A stretch of 64,000 bases of DNA from Actinospica sp035552695 (GTDB lineage: Bacteria > Actinomycetota > Actinomycetes > Streptomycetales > Catenulisporaceae). Below are positions 16,748-25,077 of this stretch, piece after piece. Position 1 is the first letter of the stretch, and each line of letters begins with the position of its first letter. The stretch is taken from NCBI RefSeq assembly GCF_035552695.1, contig NZ_DASZKT010000010.1, positions 1-64,000 on the forward strand, written 5' to 3'. Position numbers and translations under genes: made by a program. Under the pieces are notes generated by a model. The model saw only the letters and a list, made by a program, of their open reading frames with translations, was not told the DNA's origin and ran no database searches.

Positions 16748-18541
16748 TCACTCCACGCCGATCAGCAGCGGCCAACCGGACTGACCGCCCTCGTAGGCGA
16801 CCACGTCCATCTCCGGCCGCCGGGCCAGGACCCGGGCCGTGACGGCGTCGACCAGCGCTCCGGTCGGCAGGCCGAGATCGGCCCCGGTCACCAGGGTCAC
16901 CATCTCACCACCCGCCGACACCATGCGATCGACCACGGCCAGCGCGCCTTCGAGGACGGTCTCGGAGATGAGCGCGACGTCGTCCTCGATGAAGCCGAGC
17001 ACGTCCCCGGCGCGCGCGACGCCGGCCATGGTCCACGCGTCGTCCGCGGCCACCTGCAGCGCCCCGTACCTGGTCGCGCCCGCCGCCGCCGTCATCGCCA
17101 CCACGTCCGCCTCGAAGCGCCGGCCGGGTTCGTGCACTGCTATCGCCGCGACCGCCTGCACGGCGGCCTTGCCCGGGATCACCGCGATGCGCACGCCGGG
17201 AAGGTCCCGTTCGGCCTGGTCGGCGGCAGCGAACGCGGGGGCGAGGCCCTCGGAGTCGGCGGTGACGATCACGACCTCGCGCACGCCGGTCTCCAGCACG
17301 GCCCTGGACAGCTGCGCACTCGTCGGCGGACGGCCGCCCGGCCCGCTCAGCGGCACCGCTCCGGCCTCGCCGAACAGCTCGGAAAGGCCCGGCCCGGCGG
17401 CGGCAGCGAGCACCACGCGACCGGGACGAAGTTCGGGCACGGGCACCGGTTGCGGCCGTTCCCGCTGCTCCCTTCGCACGTCCACGCATTCGGTCAACGC
17501 CGTCACGCGCAGGTCGCGGGGACGGCCGTAGTCCAGCGCCGCCTCGATCGCCGGACCCGGCTGGTGCAGGTGGACGTGGATGCGATATTTCCCAGCGCCG
17601 CCCGCGACGACGAGCGAGTCCCCGCCGTCGGCCGCGCAGATCCGCTCAAGCTCGGCACGCAGCGCGTCGGCCGCGTCGGTCTCGATCAGGAAGACGAGCT
17701 CGAGGCCCGGGGTCTGGGCGGCCGCGTCGGCGAGCACGGGCTCGTGCACGATCAGCGGATGCGGCTGATGCAGCTTGACCGGAGCGATCGAGGTCGGGAC
17801 GCGCTCGGGCCGCAGCAGCGAGCGGCGCGGCATCGTGGTGACCGCGAGACCGGCGTCCCGCGGCGCGACGCGGCGCGGGTCGTAGCCGCCGACCAGCGCG
17901 GCGAGCACGTCGAGGAACACGCAGACCCCGCGCCCTCCGGCGTCCACCACGCCCGCGTCCTCGAGTGCCTGGAGTTGGTGCTGGGTCTTGGTCAGCGCGT
18001 CGAACGCCGCCTGTCGCGCCGCCTCGGCCACGGCCGGGAACGGCGGCTGCAGCGCCCCGGCCTGCTGCACGAGCTCGGTAGCGGCGGTCGCGGCGGCCTT
18101 GACCACCGAGAGCATCGTGCCCTCGACCGGCACCGCCACCGCGGTCCGCGCCGCTTCATCCGCCCTGGCCAGCGCCGCCGCGAGCGCCGCCGAGGCGATG
18201 TGCCCGTGGACCCGGGCCGTCTCGGCCACCTCGTCGGCCAGCCCCCGCAGCAGCTGCGCCAGGATCGTGCCCGAGTTCCCGTGCGCACCCTCGAGGGCCC
18301 CGACCGCGAGCGCGTCCAGGGCCGCGGCCGCACCGGTGGCCGCCGTGTCAGCCGGAGGCGGGGGCGTCGCGTCGAGCCGTTCGCAGGCCGCGTCGAAGGT
18401 GAGGTAGAGGTTCGTGCCGGTGTCGCCGTCCGGGACCGGAAAGACGTTGAGGGCGTCGATCTCCTCGCGGGCCCGGCCGAGCGCGGCCAGGCTGGCCCTG
18501 GCCCAGGCGCGCACCGCGGCCCCGTCGACGGCTTCGAGCAC
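16748..18541 (-). CDS. DAK2 (DhaL) domain protein, FakA-like
   Basis: 597 residues. N-terminal DhaL nucleotide-binding domain with NVFPVPDGDTGTNL (residues 32-45, Asp ligands for Mg-ATP) and GAHGNSGTILAQLLRG; middle and C-terminal domains like those of FakA, the ATP-binding subunit of bacterial fatty-acid kinase (GGRGVCVFLDVLAAL, FLIETDAADALRAELE). Start is GTG at 18541. It sits directly before recG and after rpmB (opposite strand), an arrangement conserved in Gram-positives. Fatty-acid kinase activity is probable; no FakB is seen nearby. Confidence 0.85.
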   Translation of the reverse strand: MLEAVDGAAVRAWARASLAALGRAREEIDALNVFPVPDGDTGTNLYLTFDAACERLDATPPPPADTAATGAAAALDALAVGALEGAHGNSGTILAQLLRGLADEVAETARVHGHIASAALAAALARADEAARTAVAVPVEGTMLSVVKAAATAATELVQQAGALQPPFPAVAEAARQAAFDALTKTQHQLQALEDAGVVDAGGRGVCVFLDVLAALVGGYDPRRVAPRDAGLAVTTMPRRSLLRPERVPTSIAPVKLHQPHPLIVHEPVLADAAAQTPGLELVFLIETDAADALRAELERICAADGGDSLVVAGGAGKYRIHVHLHQPGPAIEAALDYGRPRDLRVTALTECVDVRREQRERPQPVPVPELRPGRVVLAAAAGPGLSELFGEAGAVPLSGPGGRPPTSAQLSRAVLETGVREVVIVTADSEGLAPAFAAADQAERDLPGVRIAVIPGKAAVQAVAAIAVHEPGRRFEADVVAMTAAAGATRYGALQVAADDAWTMAGVARAGDVLGFIEDDVALISETVLEGALAVVDRMVSAGGEMVTLVTGADLGLPTGALVDAVTARVLARRPEMDVVAYEGGQSGWPLLIGVE

Positions 18542-18657
18542 GAGGCGGGCCTTCCTTCTCGCAATCGGGACGAGGTTCGTTCGGGAGCGGATAGTGGTCC
18601 CGGCGCCCGGTCCTGAGAGAATCGGGTCCTGCCCACCTTAGGCGTTGGCACCCCGGA

Positions 18658-18688
18658 TTGGCACTGCGGCGGATCCGTGGGTTACCCT
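18658..18688 (+). promoter_or_regulatory. candidate rpmB promoter
   Basis: TTGGCA (18658-18663) and TACCCT (18683-18688) with a long 19-nt spacer (18 if the -35 is read as TGGCAC). TTGGCAC also occurs 13 bp earlier (18645-18651). The leader to GTG 18755 is about 60 nt. Confidence 0.4.
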
Positions 18689-18754
18689 GACCAGGTTGCC
18701 CGGAACACGCCTGGGCGCGAGTCCATCCGTAAGCACAGTCTTTTGGAGTGTCCC

Positions 18755-18943
18755 GTGGCTGCCACTTGTGACGTTTGCGGCAAGGGTCCGGGTTTCGGCA
18801 TGAACGTGTCGCACTCGCACCGCCGCACGAAGCGCCGCTTCAACCCGAACATCCAGAACATCCGCACCACCCTGCCGAACGGCACGCCGAAGCGGCAGAA
18901 CGTGTGCACCAAGTGCCTCAAGGCCGGCAAGGTCACCCGCTAG
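18755..18943 (+). CDS. rpmB: 50S ribosomal protein L28
   Basis: 62 residues from GTG 18755, with GGAG 6 nt upstream. MAATCDVCGKGPGFGMNVSH and the C-terminal NVCTKCLKAGKVTR show the zinc-binding (C+) L28 with two CxxC pairs. A longer open frame upstream is not conserved sequence. It is transcribed divergently from the DAK-recG pair and followed by a strong hairpin. Confidence 0.96.
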   Translation: MAATCDVCGKGPGFGMNVSHSHRRTKRRFNPNIQNIRTTLPNGTPKRQNVCTKCLKAGKVTR

Positions 18944-19002
18944 GGAGCCCCGCGCGGCCCACGTGAGTGGACCGCCGGCCCGGCAAGACAAGCACGCACG
19001 TT

Positions 19003-19049
19003 CGCGAAGGGCGGCGCCCCGGATTCCCCCGGCGGCGCCGCCCTTCGCG
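19003..19049 (+). terminator. strong hairpin after rpmB
   Basis: A perfect 16-bp GC-rich stem (19003-19018 with 19034-19049) and a 15-nt loop, about 60 nt after the rpmB stop. There is no U tract, as is common in actinobacteria. Confidence 0.75.
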
Positions 19050-19197
19050 CTGTCCCGAGGACGTCGGCGGGCCGATCGCCGAGGCATAGCCGAGGCCCCA
19101 AGCCGACCGAGGAACGCAGCGACGAGGGCGGCTTGGCTGAGCCGCTGCCGCGAGCGCGGAGTAGGCACAACGCGAATCGGGCGGCGCCTCATTTTGA

Positions 19198-19215
19198 CAG
19201 TCGCGAAGCGGCGAT
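19198..19215. repeat. 18-nt dispersed repeat, copy 2
   Basis: Identical to 5295-5312; it ends 3 nt before the thiD stop codon. Confidence 0.6.
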
Positions 19216-19218
19216 TCT

Positions 19219-20019
19219 CTAAGCCGTAGACGGATGCCCCACCGGTCCGATGCCCTTTCCGAGGGGGTAGCCGGCGGCGATGGCGCGGGTGACGTAGGTC
19301 TTGGCGGCGGCGACGGCGGCGGGCACTTCGTGGCCCTGGGCGAGGAGGGTGGCGACGGCGCTGGCGTAGGTGCAGCCGGTGCCGTGGGTGTGCGGGTTGG
19401 GGATCCGCCGGGCGACGAGCCAGTGTTCGGCGACGCCGTCCGTGAGCAGGTCCGCGGCCTCGTCGTCGGCGAGGTGGCCACCCTTGAGCAGGATCCAGCG
19501 CGGGCCGTGGTCGAGCAGCTTGCGCGCGGCCGTGCGCATGGCCTCGCGGTCGGCGACGGGGGCGCCGACGAGCCAGGTCGCCTCGTCGAGGTTCGGTGTC
19601 AGGACCGTGGTACGCGGCAGCAGTTCGCCCAGCAGTACGTCGCGGGCGTCCGAGGCCAGCAGGGTGTCGCCGTGCTTTGAGATGGCTACCGGGTCGACTA
19701 CCACGGGGACTAGCTCGTTCAGCGTATTGATCAGACCGGCGACGGCGCGGACGAGTTCCGGGCCGCCGAGCATGCCGGTCTTGACCGCGTCGACGCCGAT
19801 GTCGTCGACGCAGGCGCGGAACTGGGCCTCGACGGCCGCGGCGGGGAGGGGCCAGGCGCCTTGGACGCCGAGCGAGTTCTGGGCCGTGACGACGGTGATC
19901 GCGCTCATGCCGTGGCCGCCGAGTGCCTGAATGGCCTTCAGGTCGGCCTGGATGCCCGCGCCGCCGCCGGAATCGGAGCCGGCGACGGTCAGGACCCTGG
20001 CCCTGGCGGCCTCAGCCAT
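19219..20019 (-). CDS. thiD: hydroxymethylpyrimidine (phosphate) kinase
   Basis: 266 residues. Phosphorylates HMP and HMP-P for thiamine synthesis. Ribokinase-fold motifs: TVAGSDSGGGAGIQADLK at the N-terminus, VDAVKTGMLG, VVVDPVAISKHGD, LTPNLDEATWL, and the anion-hole loop HTHGTGCTYASA. The usual Cys of the VVDPVM-type loop is absent. A GGGAGGCTGACAG leader gives its ribosome-binding site. It follows thiL by 13 nt on the same strand. Confidence 0.95.
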   Translation of the reverse strand: MAEAARARVLTVAGSDSGGGAGIQADLKAIQALGGHGMSAITVVTAQNSLGVQGAWPLPAAAVEAQFRACVDDIGVDAVKTGMLGGPELVRAVAGLINTLNELVPVVVDPVAISKHGDTLLASDARDVLLGELLPRTTVLTPNLDEATWLVGAPVADREAMRTAARKLLDHGPRWILLKGGHLADDEAADLLTDGVAEHWLVARRIPNPHTHGTGCTYASAVATLLAQGHEVPAAVAAAKTYVTRAIAAGYPLGKGIGPVGHPSTA

Positions 20020-20032
20020 CTGTCAGCCTCCC

Positions 20033-21028
20033 TCAACTCCGGCCGAAGTGGTCCCAGCCGGGGGTCGCGCCCCACGGGTGCCCGCTGACGGTCACCAGGG
20101 GCGTGTCAGGGGCCTCGGCGCGCTCGCTGACGCGGCCCACGACGTGCCAGCCGGGCGGGAGCTCCACGTCCGGCGGGAAGCAGGCGGCCAGGGCGTGGTC
20201 CTCGCCGCCGGTCAGCACCCAGTCCAGCACCTCGACGCCGCATTTCCGGGCGGTTTCGCGGAGCTGATCTTCGATCGGGAACGCCGCCGGGTCGAGGTCG
20301 ATCGCCACGCTGCTCTCCTCGGCGATGTGGCCGAGGTCGGCGAGCAGGCCGTCGCTGATGTCGAGCATCGCGGTGGCTCCGGCGCGCGCCGCGGCTGGGC
20401 CTTGTTCGTACGGAGGTTCGGGGCTGCGGTGCCGGGCGAGGGCCGGCTTGGGGCCGTCCATATCGCGCAGCAGCAGTTCCAGGCCGCAGGCGCTCCAGCC
20501 GAGTTCGCCCGCGTAGGCCACGATGTCCCCCGGATGGGCGCCCGCGCGCGTGACGGGGGCGCGTCCCTGCAGGTCACCGAGGGCGGTGACGGCGATGAGC
20601 AGGATCTCCGAGCCGACGGTGTCGCCGCCGGCCACGGACGCTCCCACCAGCGCCGCCTCGTCGGCGAGGCCGGCCGAGAGGTCCTTCGCCCAGCTCAGCG
20701 GCAGGTCGGCGGGGGCGGCGAGGCCGACGAGCAGCGCGCTGCCGACGCCGCCCATCGCGGCGATGTCGGCGAGGTTCTGCGCCGCGGCCTTGCGTCCGAC
20801 CTGGTAGCCGGTGGACCAGTCGCGGCGGAAGTGGCGGCCCTCGACCAGCAGGTCGGTGCTGGCCACTACCCGGCCGTCGGGGGTGCTGACGAGCGCGGCG
20901 TCGTCGCCGGGGCCGATCAGCACGGCGTGGCCCTGGCGGACCGTCCTGGCCACCCGATTGATCAGGCCGAATTCACCGATCTGGCCTAAGGTGTAATCAC
21001 TGGTGGACCCCGGGCTCGGCTCAGTCAC
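20033..21028 (-). CDS. thiL: thiamine-monophosphate kinase
   Basis: 331 residues from GTG 21028. Makes thiamine diphosphate from TMP and ATP. Motifs: GEFGLINRV, IGPGDDAALV (Mg-binding), STDLLVEGRHFRRDW, AQNLADIAAMGG, GGDTV, LDISDGLLADLGH, and LTGGEDHAL. The frame stays open to 21097, but a TAAAGT -10 box 7 nt before GTG 21028 and the conserved-sequence start favour this codon. Forms a thiL-thiD pair. Confidence 0.94.
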   Translation of the reverse strand: MTEPSPGSTSDYTLGQIGEFGLINRVARTVRQGHAVLIGPGDDAALVSTPDGRVVASTDLLVEGRHFRRDWSTGYQVGRKAAAQNLADIAAMGGVGSALLVGLAAPADLPLSWAKDLSAGLADEAALVGASVAGGDTVGSEILLIAVTALGDLQGRAPVTRAGAHPGDIVAYAGELGWSACGLELLLRDMDGPKPALARHRSPEPPYEQGPAAARAGATAMLDISDGLLADLGHIAEESSVAIDLDPAAFPIEDQLRETARKCGVEVLDWVLTGGEDHALAACFPPDVELPPGWHVVGRVSERAEAPDTPLVTVSGHPWGATPGWDHFGRS

Positions 21029-21035
21029 GGGTCCC

Positions 21036-21041
21036 ACTTTA
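21036..21041 (-). promoter_or_regulatory. -10 box of thiL-thiD
   Basis: TAAAGT on the minus strand, 7 nt before GTG 21028. The -35 position reads GAACCG (21059-21064), close to the GAACCA at the same place in the rsmD promoter. Confidence 0.4.
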
Positions 21042-21198
21042 GAGGGACCGCCACGCGGCGGTTCGACCACCGCAACCACCCTCACGTGTGTAACCATCCG
21101 GGACCCCCTTGCGGCGGCCCCGGGTCGGGCCGGTAACGTTTCGCCATTGTCTAGTTCTCATTGACTATACGCACGTAGTCCGAGTGGAGGGCTCCGAA

Positions 21199-21435
21199 GT
21201 GGTTCAGGCCTACATCCTCGTCCAGACCGAAGTCGGCCGATCCGCCGCGGTGGCCGGTCAGATCACCGAACTGCCCGGGGTCATCTCCGCGGAGGACGTC
21301 ACCGGCCCGTATGATGTGATCGTGCGTACGGAGGCCGAGACCATGGACGACCTGGGCAAGCTGATCGTGGCCCGGATCCAGGTCATCGAGGGCATCACGC
21401 GCACGCTGACCTGCCCGGTGGTCAACCTCGGATGA
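21199..21435 (+). CDS. Lrp/AsnC ligand-binding domain protein (no DNA-binding domain)
   Basis: 78 residues from GTG 21199 with GGAGG (21186-21190) 8 nt upstream. It is a single RAM/AsnC effector domain: MVQAYILVQTEVG, ITELPGVISAEDVTGPYDVIV and ITRTLTCPVVNL. There is no helix-turn-helix, so it likely senses amino acids as an oligomer without binding DNA itself. Such stand-alone proteins sit beside thiL in actinobacteria. The DUF3515 gene begins 4 nt after its stop. Confidence 0.9.
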   Translation: MVQAYILVQTEVGRSAAVAGQITELPGVISAEDVTGPYDVIVRTEAETMDDLGKLIVARIQVIEGITRTLTCPVVNLG

Positions 21436-21439
21436 CCGG

Positions 21440-21982
21440 GTGAACAAACTACGCGTGCTGCTTCCCGCCGCCGGGGTCGTGACCGCCTCGGTCGGCGGCG
21501 CGTGCGCGTGGCTGCTGCTGACCGCGGACCACGCCGTCGCGGTGAGCCCGCCGCGGGTCACCGCCGGGGTGCAGCAGGTCTGTGCGAACCTGCACGCCCA
21601 CCTGCCCGCCACCGTGGACGGCCAGAGCAGGGACCAGGTCTCCCCCTCCTCCGACCTGACAGCGGCCTGGGGCAAGAGCCCGATCGTGCTGACCTGCGGC
21701 GTGGCCACGCCCGCCGTGCTGAACCCGGCGAACAAGACCTACGACCCGTCCGCCCAGGCCGTCTACGCCAACGGCGTGTCCTGGCTGCCGGTGCAGGTCT
21801 CGAACGGCTACGAGTTCTACGCCATCCAGCGCGAGGTCTACGTCGAGGTCTTCGTGCCCTCCTCGTACGACCTCGCGGACGGCAACCCGGGGATGGACGC
21901 GCCCACCGACCTGTCCGCCGCGATCATCGCGGGCACGCCGACCAACGAGGGCAAGTCGGGCGCCGACGTCAGCCCGGCCTGA
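21440..21982 (+). CDS. DUF3515 secreted or membrane-anchored protein
   Basis: 180 residues. An N-terminal signal anchor (LRVLLPAAGVVTASVGGACAWLLL, residues 4-27) is followed by an extracellular domain with two cysteines (QQVCANLHAHLPATVDGQ and PIVLTCGV) likely to form a disulfide, and WLPVQVSNGYEFYAIQREVYVEVFVP. It fits DUF3515, an actinobacterial family next to ddl and thiL; function unknown. Convergent with ddl. Confidence 0.85.
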   Translation: MNKLRVLLPAAGVVTASVGGACAWLLLTADHAVAVSPPRVTAGVQQVCANLHAHLPATVDGQSRDQVSPSSDLTAAWGKSPIVLTCGVATPAVLNPANKTYDPSAQAVYANGVSWLPVQVSNGYEFYAIQREVYVEVFVPSSYDLADGNPGMDAPTDLSAAIIAGTPTNEGKSGADVSPA

Positions 21983-22038
21983 GCACCCGCGCGCTTTCGT
22001 GCCCTTACACCCCTGCCCCTACACCCGTGTCAGGGCCC

Positions 22039-23178
22039 TCAGCGCAGCCCGCTCGGCCGGGACAGCGCGTCGGCGATCAGCCGGTCAACCAGCTCCGCGT
22101 AGGTGACCCCGGAGGCGGCCCACATCTGCGGGAACATCGAGGTGGTGGTGAAGCCCGGCATGGTGTTGAGCTCGTTGACCACGAAGCGGCCGTCCTCCAG
22201 CAGGAAGAAGTCCGCGCGGGCCAGGCCCTCGCACTCGAGCGCCTCGAAGGACTCGACCGCGAGCCGCTGGATCTCAGCGGTCTGCTCCTCGCTGAGCAGC
22301 GCCGGCAGGTCCACGGCGGTGGTGCCGTCGAGGTACTTGGCCTCGAAGTCGTAGAACTCGTGGCCGCCGAGCACCTTCAGCTCCGCGGGCAGCGAGGCCT
22401 CGGCCCGTCCCCCGGCGCGCCCGGCGAGGACGCCGACCTCGATCTCGCGGCCGTGCAGCATCGCCTCGATGACGAGCTTCGGGTCGTGTTCGCGGGCGAA
22501 TTCGATCGCGGCGGCGAGCTCCGACTCGTCGTGCACCTTGGAGATACCCATGGACGAACCGGCCCGCGCCGGCTTCACGAACACCGGATAGCGGAGCTCT
22601 GCGACGGCGGCTCGTACCCGCGCGCGGCCTTCCTCGGTGTCCCACTGCTTCGCCCGCAGCGCGAAGTACGGGCCGATCGGCAGGCCGGAGGCGGCGAGCA
22701 GACGCTTCATCACGTCCTTGTCCATGCCGACCGCCGAGGCGAGCACACCCGAGCCGACGTACGGGATGCCCGCGAGTTCCAGCAGCCCCTGCAGCGTTCC
22801 GTCCTCGCCGTACGGGCCGTGCAACAGCGGCAGCACCACGTCCACGTCGCCCAGCACCTTCGGCACCGTGCCCGGCTCGTGCACGGTCAGCTCGCGCGCG
22901 GTCGGGTCGGCGGCCATGGTGACGAGCGCGCCACTGGTCTCGTCGATCCGCGGCGGCAGATTGCCGTCGGTGATGGCGAGCTGCTCGCCCAGGCCCTCGG
23001 CGAGCACCCACCTGCCGTCGGTGGAGATGCCGACCGGCACCACCTCGTAGCGCTCCGGATCGAGCACCTTCAGCACGCTCCCCGCGGTGACGCAGGAGAT
23101 CGCGTGTTCACTGGACCGACCGCCGAACACGACGGCGACGCGGATCTTGGACTGGGGAGCTGCCGACTCGTCGCTCAT
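22039..23178 (-). CDS. ddl: D-alanine-D-alanine ligase
   Basis: 379 residues. ATP-grasp ligase that makes D-Ala-D-Ala for peptidoglycan. Motifs: VVFGGRSSEHAISC, LLHGPYGEDGTLQGLLEL, YPVFVKPARAGSSMGISKV, EAMLHGREIEVGVL, LARADFFLLEDGRFVVNELNTMPGFT. The ligand loop has the D-Ala-D-Ala type. Upstream in the same direction are plsC and gpsA (13-nt gap from gpsA). Confidence 0.96.
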   Translation of the reverse strand: MSDESAAPQSKIRVAVVFGGRSSEHAISCVTAGSVLKVLDPERYEVVPVGISTDGRWVLAEGLGEQLAITDGNLPPRIDETSGALVTMAADPTARELTVHEPGTVPKVLGDVDVVLPLLHGPYGEDGTLQGLLELAGIPYVGSGVLASAVGMDKDVMKRLLAASGLPIGPYFALRAKQWDTEEGRARVRAAVAELRYPVFVKPARAGSSMGISKVHDESELAAAIEFAREHDPKLVIEAMLHGREIEVGVLAGRAGGRAEASLPAELKVLGGHEFYDFEAKYLDGTTAVDLPALLSEEQTAEIQRLAVESFEALECEGLARADFFLLEDGRFVVNELNTMPGFTTTSMFPQMWAASGVTYAELVDRLIADALSRPSGLR

Positions 23179-23190
23179 AGCTCTCAGACC

Positions 23191-24195
23191 CTAGTACAAG
23201 CCCTCCGACTTCGCGGATCTGGCCATCAGCGCGGCGAGCATCTCTTTCGGGCCGTGCCCCTCGTGCACCACGCCGACCACGGCGCGGGCGATCGGCATGT
23301 CCACGTCGTGACGTTCCGCCAACTCCAGCACCGATCTACAGGACTTGACTCCCTCGGTGGTCTGCCGCACCTCCGCGGTCGCCTGTTCGATGCTCAGGCC
23401 GCGGCCGAGGTGCACGCCGAACATGTGGTTGCGGGACAGCGAGGATCCGCAGGTGGCGACGAGGTCGCCGAGACCCGCGAGCCCGGAGAAGGTGTACGGA
23501 TCGGCGCCGACGGCCATGCCCAGACGCGTCGCCTCGGCCAGGCCGCGGGTGATCAGCGTGCCCTTCGCGTTGTCGCCGAGACCCATGCCGTCGGCCATTC
23601 CGGCGGCCAGGCCGATCACGTTCTTGATCGCGCCGCCGAGCTCGCAGCCGACCACGTCGGTGTTGGTGTACGGCCGGAAGTACTGCGTGTGGCAGGCCTT
23701 CTGCAGCTCCTCGGCGACCGACGGGGACTCCGAGGCGACGACGGCCGCCGCGGGCATGCGGCGCGCGATCTCCTGCGCCAGGTTGGGCCCGGAGATCACG
23801 GCGATCCGCTCGCGACCGGCGCCGGTGCACTCGTCGATGACCTCGCTCATCCGCATGCAGGTGCCGAGTTCGACGCCCTTCATCAGCGAGACCCACACGG
23901 TGCGCCGCTCGGCCAGCGGCGCCCACGCGGCGAGATTCGCGCGCAGCGACTGCGAGGGGATGGCGAGCACGGCGAAGTCCGCGTCCCGCAGGGCCTCGGC
24001 CGGATCCGTGGTCGCGCGCATGGCTTCGGGGAGCCGGATTCCGGGCAGATAGTCCGGGTTCTCGTGCCGGGTGTTGATGGCCTCGGCGAGGTCCGGACGT
24101 CGGCCGACGAGGGTCACGTCGGTCCCCGCGTCGGCGAGCACCATGCCGAAGGCGGTGCCCCAGTTGCCCGTGCCGAAGACGGCGGCGCGCGTCAC
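23191..24195 (-). CDS. gpsA: glycerol-3-phosphate dehydrogenase [NAD(P)+]
   Basis: 334 residues. Reduces dihydroxyacetone phosphate to sn-glycerol-3-phosphate for phospholipids. Nucleotide-binding AVFGTGNWGTAF at the N-terminus, VISGPNLAQEIA, GGAIKNVIGLAAGMADGMGLGDNAKGTL, and GLGDLVATC. GTG 24195 overlaps the plsC TGA (GTGA); the much longer open frame upstream is antisense-like sequence, not protein. Confidence 0.96.
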   Translation of the reverse strand: MTRAAVFGTGNWGTAFGMVLADAGTDVTLVGRRPDLAEAINTRHENPDYLPGIRLPEAMRATTDPAEALRDADFAVLAIPSQSLRANLAAWAPLAERRTVWVSLMKGVELGTCMRMSEVIDECTGAGRERIAVISGPNLAQEIARRMPAAAVVASESPSVAEELQKACHTQYFRPYTNTDVVGCELGGAIKNVIGLAAGMADGMGLGDNAKGTLITRGLAEATRLGMAVGADPYTFSGLAGLGDLVATCGSSLSRNHMFGVHLGRGLSIEQATAEVRQTTEGVKSCRSVLELAERHDVDMPIARAVVGVVHEGHGPKEMLAALMARSAKSEGLY

Positions 24196-24941
24196 TCGGC
24201 CACCTCGGCCTCCGCCGGGGACTCCGTCAGTTCCTGGGGCGGCGGCACGAAGCGCACCTCCGGGGCCGTCTCGCCGCGCAGCCCCTCGAGCAACTTGGTG
24301 ATCTCGGCCATGATCAGGTCGGTGACCTCCTGCTCGGTGCCGCGCTCCTTGATGCGGTCGGCCCACGGGGACAGGTCGATCGGCGGGCCCGCGACCACCT
24401 TGAGGGTCTTGCGCGGGAAGACGTTGAACTTGGTCGAGTACGGCGCGAGCACTTCCTGCGCGCCCCACTGCGCGACCGGGATCACCGGAACGCCGGTGCG
24501 CAGCGCGATCCGGGCAGCGCCGGTGCGCCCGACCATCGGCCACAGGTCAGGGTCCTTCGTCATGGTGCCCTCCGGGTAGAAGATCACCACCTCGCCGCGC
24601 TTGATCGCGTCCTGCGCCGCGAGCATCGCCTTGACCGCGTCGCGGGTGCCGCGGTGCACCGGGATCTGGCCCGCGGCCACAAACCACTTGCCGAGCAGCG
24701 GGTGCTTGAAGACGCCGGACTTCGCGGTGAACCGGGGGGTGCGCCCGTTGGCCACCACGAAATGCCCGACGGCCATCGGGTCGAAGAAGGAGTAGTGGTT
24801 GGCGACGATCAGGGCGCCGCCGGTCTTCGGGAGGTTCTCCCTGCCGCGCCAGTCCCGCTTCGTCAGCAGCGTCAGCAGCGGCCGGGCGATCGCGGCGATG
24901 AGGAGAAACGCTAAACCGGCGGGCGGGTTGCGGCGGGCCAC
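24192..24941 (-). CDS. plsC: 1-acylglycerol-3-phosphate acyltransferase
   Basis: 249 residues. Acylates lysophosphatidic acid at the membrane. Hydrophobic N-terminus (GLAFLLIAAIARPLLTLL), catalytic NHYSFFDP (NHx4D), VFKHPLLGKWFVAAGQIPVHRGT, and VIFYPEGTM. Coupled to gpsA, which supplies the backbone, by a 4-bp overlap. Confidence 0.93.
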   Translation of the reverse strand: MARRNPPAGLAFLLIAAIARPLLTLLTKRDWRGRENLPKTGGALIVANHYSFFDPMAVGHFVVANGRTPRFTAKSGVFKHPLLGKWFVAAGQIPVHRGTRDAVKAMLAAQDAIKRGEVVIFYPEGTMTKDPDLWPMVGRTGAARIALRTGVPVIPVAQWGAQEVLAPYSTKFNVFPRKTLKVVAGPPIDLSPWADRIKERGTEQEVTDLIMAEITKLLEGLRGETAPEVRFVPPPQELTESPAEAEVAE

Positions 24942-25077
24942 CTGGGGTCCTTCCGGGAGCCGAGGCTCTGGCTGGGCGGGGACGACGGACGAGTCCTATC
25001 CTCGCGCCTCGCTCCGGCTTGTGCCAAGGCGGCCCCCGGTGACCTTGATCCCGCGCGGGCCGCGGGCATGAAAAACT

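Noticed and set aside
24196..24543. Long N-terminal extension of gpsA
   Set aside because: The extension is Arg/Gly/Pro-rich, lies inside plsC, and GTG 24195 has the normal GTGA overlap and begins the conserved nucleotide-binding motif.
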